Shown piece by piece: positions 9,597-16,363 of a DNA stretch of 57,697 bases (position 1 is its first letter; every line of letters begins with the position of its first letter). The DNA is taken from NCBI RefSeq assembly GCF_002795305.1, contig NZ_PGGC01000027.1, forward strand, positions 1 to 57,697, written 5' to 3'. Made by a program: the position numbers and the translations under genes. Under the pieces are notes generated by a model that had not been told where the DNA came from, searched no databases, and saw only the letters and a program-made list of their open reading frames with translations. The stretch comes from Aeromonas cavernicola. GTDB lineage: Bacteria > Pseudomonadota > Gammaproteobacteria > Enterobacterales > Aeromonadaceae.

Positions 9597-10064
9597 ATGT
9601 CAATGCCAAGATCGCAAAGCAGACAACTGATTGTGCCATTTGCACTGTCGGTATTAGCGCTATTTGGTTGTGCCAGAGAAAGGCCGATGGACGACACGCT
9701 ACCCTTGCTCGCGCAGTTGCGTCAACAACAGTTGGCCGAAAACTCGCAGCTGCAGTTGCAATATCTAGGCGAAGAGATCACCCTCCCATCCGACCAAGAA
9801 CAGCTATTGCACCAATTTTTAGCCCAAAAAGATCCAACAAGAATTACCCTGATAAGCGGGCCAAGCAAGCAAACTAACGTGCTGGAAAGTGCACGATTGG
9901 CTAGCTTACGTCTGAATAAGTTGAGCCAGTTACTCGCACCGCGCGCCATCGAACTGGAGCCCCACTATGACCCAATGCAATCGCCTAATCAGCTCCTGAT
10001 CAAGGTATTACCTCCTAAAACAGAAGATCACATCAGTGCACAGCCAGAGACACCTCCCCGATAA
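9597..10064 (+). CDS. Small predicted lipoprotein, OmpA-like C-terminal pattern
   Basis: A 155-residue protein with the signal peptide LIVPFALSVLALFGC ending in a lipobox (LFGC), so it is likely lipid-anchored. The middle (SDQEQLLHQFL, ITLISGPSK, SARLASLRLNKLSQLL) resembles the order of elements in OmpA-type peptidoglycan-binding domains, but key residues are not conserved and I do not claim peptidoglycan binding. It follows the GH123-like gene by 12 bases with no clear ribosome-binding site, so translation may depend on coupling; an ATG at 9603 is an alternative start. Its 3' end overlaps the convergent small membrane-protein gene by 32 bases. It could be an envelope component of the exopolysaccharide export system. 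Confidence 0.6.
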   Translation: MSMPRSQSRQLIVPFALSVLALFGCARERPMDDTLPLLAQLRQQQLAENSQLQLQYLGEEITLPSDQEQLLHQFLAQKDPTRITLISGPSKQTNVLESARLASLRLNKLSQLLAPRAIELEPHYDPMQSPNQLLIKVLPPKTEDHISAQPETPPR

Positions 10065-10491
10065 GACTCAGACATGACTCAGGCAGGGCAACTCGATAAA
10101 ACGGATAAGGACTTAGCCCCCACAATTTACGCCAGCCCTGACTCAGTCTATAAACCAACAAGGGAGGTTGCAGATAGCGTTGTCCCTGAAACATGATCCC
10201 TTGCACCAAAGTGGGTAAGGCAAACGATACTGACATCGCCTCTTGATCTGCAGACAACACCATCGCCTGTAATGCCCCATCACAACGAGGGTGTAATAAC
10301 TGATAGTTGATATAAGTGCCGCCAAGTAATGGGGTTGCCATACGAACATGCCAGCCCCAACTTGAAAGCTCTGCCAACATCTGTTTTTCGCTATCATCGG
10401 CAATCCGATATTGATAACGCCAAAACATAAATCCAATGGAAAGCACAGCCACTAGTAGCCACACTGTATATCCTCTAGCGTGACCGTTCAT
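10033..10491 (-). CDS. Small membrane-anchored protein paired with exosortase, unknown family
   Basis: A 152-residue protein with one N-terminal membrane segment (VWLLVAVLSIGFMFW, about residues 10-24) and a roughly 120-residue domain predicted to lie outside the membrane. The domain contains HPRCDGALQAMVLSADQEA and two prolines-tyrosine stretches near the C-terminus. The ATG at 10491 has GGAGG 5 bases upstream, and its start lies inside the 3' end of the exosortase gene (17-base overlap), so the two are coupled. I do not recognise the family; it is not clearly EpsI/DUF3485, the usual exosortase companion. By position it is probably an accessory factor of the exosortase. Confidence 0.65.
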   Translation of the reverse strand: MNGHARGYTVWLLVAVLSIGFMFWRYQYRIADDSEKQMLAELSSWGWHVRMATPLLGGTYINYQLLHPRCDGALQAMVLSADQEAMSVSFALPTLVQGIMFQGQRYLQPPLLVYRLSQGWRKLWGLSPYPFYRVALPESCLSLIGEVSLAVH

Positions 10492-11248
10492 GACGTCCTC
10501 CAACAAACAAGAAAATCATGATGATCATCATGATGGTCCACTGATATAGCTGCGCCCAAGAACCACTGTGTAACCAGCGATACCAACGTACATCTACGCT
10601 CATCAGTACTAATCGTAATTGGTTAGCACCGATATAGAGGACACAAACAAATAGCAATAATGGCAACCGCTGACGCCAAGTATGCTGCGGTGTGAGCCAA
10701 CAAGACGACACCAGCCAAGCAAGTACAACCAAATAAATCTGAGCAAATGAGGAGCATCCTTTCAACACAATTAAAGAATGGCCACCAATACGCTCAATCC
10801 GATTTCCTTCCCAATATGTTTGCCATCCCAGTAACTGTAACCACTTGCTTACCCCCCAAGCATCTAAGGCCAACACCGGACCAGAAAGCAGTGCGAATAC
10901 TTGTTGTCCCCACAAAACGGCGACCGTAAAACCGAATACAATCTGCAATACTGCACGCTGATCCTTTGATTGACCCCGACGCCATAACGTGGCGACCAGC
11001 ATCAGGCATGCTAATGCCTTGAGGCTAGCGCTTGGCACTAAGATCAATAAAATAAAACCAATGAGCTGATAGCGATTCAATTGCCAACTGGCAGCAATTC
11101 GCAACGCAATTTGCCACCAAATAGCGATGAGTAATACAACCAGCAGATTGAAGTGTCCCATATTCAGCCACACCATTATCCACTGATTGGCCAATCCTAA
11201 TAACAGCCAGTTAGGTGCCCATAGCCAAGGGCGGTCTGCTATCCTCAT
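10475..11248 (-). CDS. Exosortase-like membrane cysteine transpeptidase
   Basis: A 257-residue protein with about eight hydrophobic segments. The C-terminal third carries the exosortase/archaeosortase catalytic set in the correct order: IVLKGCSSFAQIYLVVL (Cys165), ANQLRLVLMSVD (Arg212 in an N-x-x-R context) and WLHSGSWAQLY (His227). The stretch LLGWQTYWEGNRIE before the Cys also fits the family. The residue after Cys-Ser is Ser where most members have Gly. Exosortases cleave C-terminal sorting signals at the periplasmic face of the inner membrane and usually occur with exopolysaccharide genes, as here. I chose the ATG at 11248 because AGGGAG lies 9 bases ahead; the ATG at 11257 directly abuts that site. 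It is divergent from the DUF1194 gene, its likely substrate. Confidence 0.75.
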   Translation of the reverse strand: MRIADRPWLWAPNWLLLGLANQWIMVWLNMGHFNLLVVLLIAIWWQIALRIAASWQLNRYQLIGFILLILVPSASLKALACLMLVATLWRRGQSKDQRAVLQIVFGFTVAVLWGQQVFALLSGPVLALDAWGVSKWLQLLGWQTYWEGNRIERIGGHSLIVLKGCSSFAQIYLVVLAWLVSSCWLTPQHTWRQRLPLLLFVCVLYIGANQLRLVLMSVDVRWYRWLHSGSWAQLYQWTIMMIIMIFLFVGGRHERSR

Positions 11249-11326
11249 TCTATGCATCTCCCTAGTATCACCGGATCAGACACCTATACATCATGCCTGC
11301 AACAATAATGAAAGCCATAGACCAGA

Positions 11327-11342
11327 TTGGCACGCTTTATTC
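11327..11342 (+). promoter_or_regulatory. Possible sigma-54-type promoter upstream of the DUF1194 gene
   Basis: TTGGCACG matches the -24 element of sigma-54 promoters exactly, followed at the right spacing by ATTC where TTGC is expected, so the -12 half is poor. It lies about 45 bases before the start of the DUF1194 gene. Some exosortase/exopolysaccharide regulons use sigma-54 with a PrsK/PrsR-type system, which is why I list it, at low confidence. Confidence 0.22.
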
Positions 11343-11388
11343 ATAAGAGAGTTAGGCAACCATCACTAACAAAGACAAGGAAAGCGCG

Positions 11389-12219
11389 ATGAAACTCAAA
11401 CCATTAATTGGTCTACTGGGAATATTCATGGCTACGCAAGTCCACGCGTTGACCGAAGTTGACACTGAATTACAACTGTTGATGGACGTATCAGGTAGCG
11501 TCAGCTCCTCTGAATACAATTTGCAGCTACAAGGCTATGTTGATGCTTTTTATAACACTGAGGTACAAAGTGCCATCCTCGATACCAGTGAAGGGCGACT
11601 GGGCTCTATTGCCGTTCAAATGGTGATGTGGAGTGGCGGTAGCCAGCAAAGTGTGATGACTGACTGGTTTCATCTCTATGACATGACCTCTATAAACAAT
11701 TTCGCAGCGACTTTAGATAGTCTGGTTCGTCCCTTCTCAGGTTCAACAGCACCAGGATCCGCAATGGCTTTTGGTGGACTGCAATTTGATAACAACGACT
11801 TCACCGCGGCACGTCAGGTTATCGATGTTTCGGGAGATGGCATTCAAAACAATGGTATCGATACAGCAACCGTACGGGATCAACTACTGGCATCAGGTAT
11901 CGACACCATCAACGGTATCACCATCGGCCAAGACTATGCAGATGGCGTCCTCCAGTCATGGTACATGGATAACATTGCGGGTGGCCAAGATGCATTTGTT
12001 ATCAATGCAGCAACGTTTTCCGACTTTGGTAGTGCATTACAATTGAAGCTAGCTGCAGAGATCGAAGGCGGGGTCATTCCCGAAGGCGCTCTGCCTGCAC
12101 CGATAGAAGACATACCGCTGCTTGCTCAATTCCTACTCGGCATCCCTTTAATGCTTGCTTGGCATTATCAACGTCGGTCTCGTTCTTTGCCGCGTCACAG
12201 TGCACCGGCTGAGGCTTGA
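11389..12219 (+). CDS. Secreted DUF1194 (VWA-like) protein with exosortase-type C-terminal signal
   Basis: A 276-residue protein. Residues 1-20 form a signal peptide ending VHA. The mature part is a DUF1194/VWA-like domain: LLMDVSGSVSSSEY (MIDAS-like DxSGS), IAVQMVMWSGG, AARQVIDVSGDGIQNNG and a C-terminal AFVINAATFSDFGSAL. The last 45 residues have three parts: a Pro-containing stretch LPAPIEDIP, a hydrophobic helix LLAQFLLGIPLMLAW and an Arg-rich tail YQRRSRSLPRH. This is the layout of PEP-CTERM/VPLPA-CTERM-type sorting signals, and DUF1194 proteins are known to carry such tails. The start has AAGGA 7 bases upstream. It is divergent from the exosortase gene with a 140-base gap, so it is the probable substrate. 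The ligand of the VWA domain is unknown. Confidence 0.78.
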   Translation: MKLKPLIGLLGIFMATQVHALTEVDTELQLLMDVSGSVSSSEYNLQLQGYVDAFYNTEVQSAILDTSEGRLGSIAVQMVMWSGGSQQSVMTDWFHLYDMTSINNFAATLDSLVRPFSGSTAPGSAMAFGGLQFDNNDFTAARQVIDVSGDGIQNNGIDTATVRDQLLASGIDTINGITIGQDYADGVLQSWYMDNIAGGQDAFVINAATFSDFGSALQLKLAAEIEGGVIPEGALPAPIEDIPLLAQFLLGIPLMLAWHYQRRSRSLPRHSAPAEA

Positions 12220-12610
12220 CGTACCCCAGCCAGCATCGATGAGATCATCATGTTCCCGATGAAGACTCTGGCCACTGCGCGCAGCCGCCCCTGCGTGCAG
12301 TGGCTCAAAAAGTGGGATGTCCCAGTTATCACCTTCCCACTTGCGACACATCTTGGTTTGACACTCACAACACGATCTTGCTCACAACTCCGTATGCTTG
12401 CTCCCGCCGGCACATTCCTCGCTCCCTCTAGGCAAGGCGGCCATCGCTCAGCTTGTTAACCTGCCTACGAACCGAATGCCTGACGATGGGCGCCCGACTT
12501 CCTTGCGATACCCAATAACAGTACGCGAGTGTCCAGCCTGAACCCACCTCTTACGCTCGGTGTCGCTCTCTCTTTTCTATTGTTCTTCTGACAGTTATGA
12601 GGAGATCTTC
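12220..12610. other. Intergenic region between DUF1194 and GH3 genes
   Basis: The 391 bases hold no convincing gene; short frames on both strands lack ribosome-binding sites and family features. An 8-base perfect stem (AAGTGGGA and TCCCACTT) lies at 12310-12342 without a T-run, so it is not a standard terminator. The promoter of the GH3 gene must lie here but I cannot place it. Confidence 0.4.
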
Positions 12611-14992
12611 ATGCCTATCACTACAAAATTAAAAACAGTTTCACTGGGTGTCAGCTTGGCACTAGCCGGCCTGCTGGTCGGTTGCAACCAGACTGACGCA
12701 GACCCCAAGGTGAAAAACGATGCCTACTACCGCAGCCAAGCCGAAAGCATGGTGACAAAACTGACGCTGAGCGAGAAGCTGAGCCTGCTCTCCGGCCCTG
12801 GTTACGGCAGTGCCAACGGCGCCATCAACGTCAAGCAAGACGTGCCCGGCGTGGCGGGTTACATCAACGGTGTGCTGCGCAGCGCGGACGGCATCGACAT
12901 TCCAGCCCTCAAACTGGCCGACGGGCCGGCAGGGGTACGGATCAACGCCAACCGCGACGGTGACAGCGCCAGCTACTACGCCACCGCCTGGCCCATCGGC
13001 TCGCTGCTCGCCTCCAGCTGGGACGTCAAGCTGGTCAAGGCCGTCGGCGCAGCCATGGGGGACGAAGTTCGCCAGTACGGGGTCGATATCTTGCTGGCAC
13101 CGGGCATGAACATCCAACGCAACCCGCTCAATGGCCGCAACTTCGAGTACTACTCAGAAGACCCCCTACTGACCGGCAAAATCGGGGCCGCCATGGTCAA
13201 TGGGGTGGAGAGCAACGGGGTGGGCACCACCATCAAACACTACTTCGGCAACAACTCCGAGACCAACCGCACCCAGATCAACGATATCGGTGAGCCGAGA
13301 ACCTTCCGCGAGATCTACCTGCGTGGCTTTCAGATCGCGGTAGCCGAAGCCCAACCTTGGGCGGTGATGACCTCCTACAACAAGGTCAACGGCACCTATG
13401 TCAACGAACGCAGAGATGCGCTGACCGATCTGCTGCGCGGTGAGTGGCAATTCGACGGTCTAGTGATGTCCGACTGGTTTGCCGGCGACGTGGCCAATAG
13501 CGCCTACAAACAGGTACTGGCGGGGCAGGATTTGATCGAGCCTGGCAACGTCAAGGAGCAGTTGCAACAATCCATCGAACAGGGCGACCTCGACGAGGCC
13601 AAGGTAAACAAGGCCGCCATCCACATCCTGACCCAGGTGATGAAGAGTCCCTCCTATCAGCGGCTGGCTATCAGCAACAACCCAGATTTGGCGGCCCATG
13701 CCAAGCTGGCGCGTCAGGCTGGTGCCGAGAGCATGGTGCTGCTACGCAACGATGCCGCCGCCCTGCCGCTAGCGGCAAGCAGCTCCTTGGCCAGCTTCGG
13801 CATCAACCAGATCAACACCTACAAGGGCGGCACCGGCAGCGGGGATGTGAACGCCGCCAGCACCACCACCATCGCCCAAGGGTTAGCCGCTCGCTTTTCG
13901 GTCAACGAAGCGTTGCAGCGTTACTACCGCGATTTTTACCAGAATAACAAGGTCTATCACGAGGGGCAGTTTGGCGCCAAGGGCTACTACACCTGCGCCG
14001 AGGCACCGATAAACGGCGATCTGGCGGCCCTGATCGCCAATACAGCCACCACCCAGCAAGCTGCCATCATCAGCATCGGCCGTCAGGCTGGGGAAGGGGC
14101 GGATCGCAGCAGCGGCAAAGGGGACTATCTGCTCGGGGATGACGAGCGCGCCCTTATCGACGCAGTGAGCAGCGCCTTCCACGCCCAAGGCAAGAAGGTT
14201 GTCGTGGTACTCAACGTCAACGGCGTCATCGACACCACTCAGTGGCGCGACAAAGTGGATGCCATCCTGCTGGCCTACATGGCCGGCCAGGAGACCGGCC
14301 ACGCGGTGGCAGACGTACTCTCTGGCGTGGTCAACCCGAGCGGCAAACTGGCCCAAAGCTTCCCGCAAAGCTATGCCAGCGTTCCCTCCGCCGATACCTT
14401 TCCTGGCGAGGATTCTGACGGGGATGGCGAACCGGACGATCTCTACTACAACGAGGGGATCTACGTGGGCTACCGCTACTACAGCACCTTTGAGCAGGCA
14501 GTATCCTATCCGTTCGGCTTCGGCCTCTCCTACACCAGCTTCAGCTACACCAACCCCACTATCGCCAGCAATACATTGACCAACGATGGCACAGGTAGCC
14601 TGGTGCTGACCGCCACCATCAGCAACACCGGTGCGGTGGCAGGAAAGGAAGCGGCCCAAGTCTATGTCACCGCCCCCGAGGTCAAGCTGAAGAAACCGCT
14701 CATCGAGCTCAAGGCCTTTGCCAAGACGGCGCAGCTGGCACCTGGCGCCAGCGAACAGCTGAGTTTTACTATTCCGGCCAGCATCCTCGCCAGCTTCGAT
14801 GAGACCAGCAACCAGTGGATCGTGGAGCCGGGCCGCTACAATGTCTACATCAGCCCCTCGTCAAATATCTCCGCCAGCACGCCGGTCAGCTTCACGGTGA
14901 GCAAGGAGATCGTGGTCAGCAATACCACGCTGGGGGCGCTGGCACTGCCAGCTGGGGTAGACCCCACCACTGTCACTACCGTCACCCGCTAA
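12611..14992 (+). CDS. Glycoside hydrolase family 3 beta-glucosidase, lipoprotein
   Basis: A 793-residue exported enzyme. The signal peptide ends LAGLLVGC, a lipobox, so it is probably membrane-anchored. The GH3 N-terminal barrel contains LADGPAGVRI, NIQRNPLNGRNFEYYSEDP, TIKHYFGNN and the nucleophile motif GLVMSDWFAG. The C-terminal alpha/beta domain includes GRQAGEGADR, and an FnIII-like domain fills roughly the last 120 residues (NTGAVAGKEAAQVYV). It would release glucose or related sugars from beta-glucosides. The frame is open to 12560, but the ATG at 12611 has GAGGAG 6 bases ahead and begins the signal peptide. The gene is clearly more GC-rich than the exopolysaccharide locus to its left. 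It is convergent with an AraC-type regulator gene, a possible but unproven partner. Confidence 0.9.
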   Translation: MPITTKLKTVSLGVSLALAGLLVGCNQTDADPKVKNDAYYRSQAESMVTKLTLSEKLSLLSGPGYGSANGAINVKQDVPGVAGYINGVLRSADGIDIPALKLADGPAGVRINANRDGDSASYYATAWPIGSLLASSWDVKLVKAVGAAMGDEVRQYGVDILLAPGMNIQRNPLNGRNFEYYSEDPLLTGKIGAAMVNGVESNGVGTTIKHYFGNNSETNRTQINDIGEPRTFREIYLRGFQIAVAEAQPWAVMTSYNKVNGTYVNERRDALTDLLRGEWQFDGLVMSDWFAGDVANSAYKQVLAGQDLIEPGNVKEQLQQSIEQGDLDEAKVNKAAIHILTQVMKSPSYQRLAISNNPDLAAHAKLARQAGAESMVLLRNDAAALPLAASSSLASFGINQINTYKGGTGSGDVNAASTTTIAQGLAARFSVNEALQRYYRDFYQNNKVYHEGQFGAKGYYTCAEAPINGDLAALIANTATTQQAAIISIGRQAGEGADRSSGKGDYLLGDDERALIDAVSSAFHAQGKKVVVVLNVNGVIDTTQWRDKVDAILLAYMAGQETGHAVADVLSGVVNPSGKLAQSFPQSYASVPSADTFPGEDSDGDGEPDDLYYNEGIYVGYRYYSTFEQAVSYPFGFGLSYTSFSYTNPTIASNTLTNDGTGSLVLTATISNTGAVAGKEAAQVYVTAPEVKLKKPLIELKAFAKTAQLAPGASEQLSFTIPASILASFDETSNQWIVEPGRYNVYISPSSNISASTPVSFTVSKEIVVSNTTLGALALPAGVDPTTVTTVTR

Positions 14993-15076
14993 CACGATGC
15001 GTTCAGCTCAGCTTGACTCGACAATTATGGCTCGGCAATAGCCCGACTACGGGACTGGCCTTGCGCCGGTCTCGTG

Positions 15077-16099
15077 TTATTGGCGGGCGTTGCGGTAGGC
15101 CAGTGGCGTCATCTTGGTATTGGCCTTGAAGAAGCGGTTGAAGGCGCTCTGGGACGAGAAACCGACCTTATCACTGATGTTCTGCAGGGGTTGCAGCCCC
15201 TCGCCCAGCAAGCGACAGGCTTCGTTCACCCTCGCCTCCCTGAGCAGAGTGGAGAAGCTGCATCCCTCCCCCTGTAATTTACGATTCAACGTCCAACGAC
15301 TGACGTTCATGGCCGCACACACTTCTTTGAGCAGGCTTGCGTCGCACTCCAACCCCCTCTCTTGGATTTTGTGACGGATCCGCTCCCCTACCAGATAGGC
15401 AAAGGGGGACCGCTCGGCGATGTCGGCGCAAATCTGAACCAACTGGGCCAGCTGCAGACGAGCAAGGGGCTCGTTGTAGCTGGGGCTGAGGCTATCTAGC
15501 TGGAGATTGTTGATGGTCAGGGTATTCTCCCTTTGCTCCCTTTGCTCCCAGCGGCAACGGGTGGCAAAAAAGTGATCCAGCAGCTGATGGCGCGGTGGTG
15601 GTTGCCCCGTGAAGCCCACTGAGATCCGGGGAGCATCCAGATAGAACCGCAAGATCCGAAAGATCATGATGAAGTTGGGAATGGCCTGGCTCGCACCTAA
15701 ACTGGCGGGCCCCTGATTGAGATACAGATATTGGCTGACCTGCCCTCCTCGGCGCACCCGCAGCTCATCACAACTGCCGATAATGGGGCGATAGGCCAGC
15801 AGCACCTCGAGCGCCGCACGCGGCGATGGCTGGTTTAGGCACAGGCTGATGAGCGGCGGATAATGCTGGTAGAGCTGAGCGATGTCATAGGAGAGGATGG
15901 TTTCGTGAAAACTGGCCAAATAGGGCTGCATCAGTTGCAGCATCCGGTAGTGGCTATGGGCTGGGATCCGACCCAGTTCCCGCTCGATGTCGAACGAGGT
16001 GAGTCCACCCGCCAGCAAAATGGCAGCAGGATCGCCCCCCTGCTGCTGGCAGGCCGCCAGCATGGTTCTGATCACCTGATTTGATACGCTCTGCGACAT
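15077..16099 (-). CDS. AraC-family transcriptional regulator
   Basis: A 340-residue regulator. The N-terminal 220 residues resemble the ligand-binding domain found in OruR/ArgR-type AraC proteins (SNQVIRTMLAACQQQGGDP through SQAIPNFIMIFRILRFYLD). The last 100 residues are the double helix-turn-helix: CAAMNVSRWTLNRKLQGEG and ISDKVGFSSQSAFNRFFK, ending MTPLAYRNARQ. The longest frame starts at 16270, but the ATG at 16099 gives the normal family N-terminus. It is convergent with the GH3 gene and upstream of ppsA on the same strand. The effector and targets cannot be read from sequence. Confidence 0.85.
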   Translation of the reverse strand: MSQSVSNQVIRTMLAACQQQGGDPAAILLAGGLTSFDIERELGRIPAHSHYRMLQLMQPYLASFHETILSYDIAQLYQHYPPLISLCLNQPSPRAALEVLLAYRPIIGSCDELRVRRGGQVSQYLYLNQGPASLGASQAIPNFIMIFRILRFYLDAPRISVGFTGQPPPRHQLLDHFFATRCRWEQREQRENTLTINNLQLDSLSPSYNEPLARLQLAQLVQICADIAERSPFAYLVGERIRHKIQERGLECDASLLKEVCAAMNVSRWTLNRKLQGEGCSFSTLLREARVNEACRLLGEGLQPLQNISDKVGFSSQSAFNRFFKANTKMTPLAYRNARQ

Positions 16100-16305
16100 C
16101 TGCCGTCCCAATCTGCATGCTAACAGGAAACTGCTCGTGATCCCCCAGCCCGCGAAGTCAGGGCGGGAAAGCCCCCATATCGCAATGGCGGGACCAGTAT
16201 GGGGTGGTTGCAAAGCAAGCAGATGTAACGGAGTGTAAAAACATGCGCCAGCGCGCCTATTTGGCCCCATATCGTCACACTAGCGGGACACGTCAGTTTC
16301 CGCGG

Positions 16306-16331
16306 TGAAAAATGGCGCCCGCAGGCGCCAT
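16306..16331 (-). terminator. Rho-independent terminator of ppsA
   Basis: An 8-base perfect stem ATGGCGCC/GGCGCCAT with a 4-base loop, followed on the minus strand by TTTTT. It lies about 33 bases after the ppsA stop. Confidence 0.8.
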
Positions 16332-16363
16332 CTCATCAGGATCGGCAAACAGGCAATAGCGGT

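Noticed and set aside
12148-12459. Overlapping short frames on both strands after the DUF1194 gene
   Set aside because: No ribosome-binding sites, no recognisable domains and no membrane or signal features; treated as non-coding.
12662-14659. Minus-strand frames of 79 to 258 codons inside the GH3 gene
   Set aside because: These are mirror frames typical of GC-rich genes; the plus strand encodes a full GH3 enzyme.
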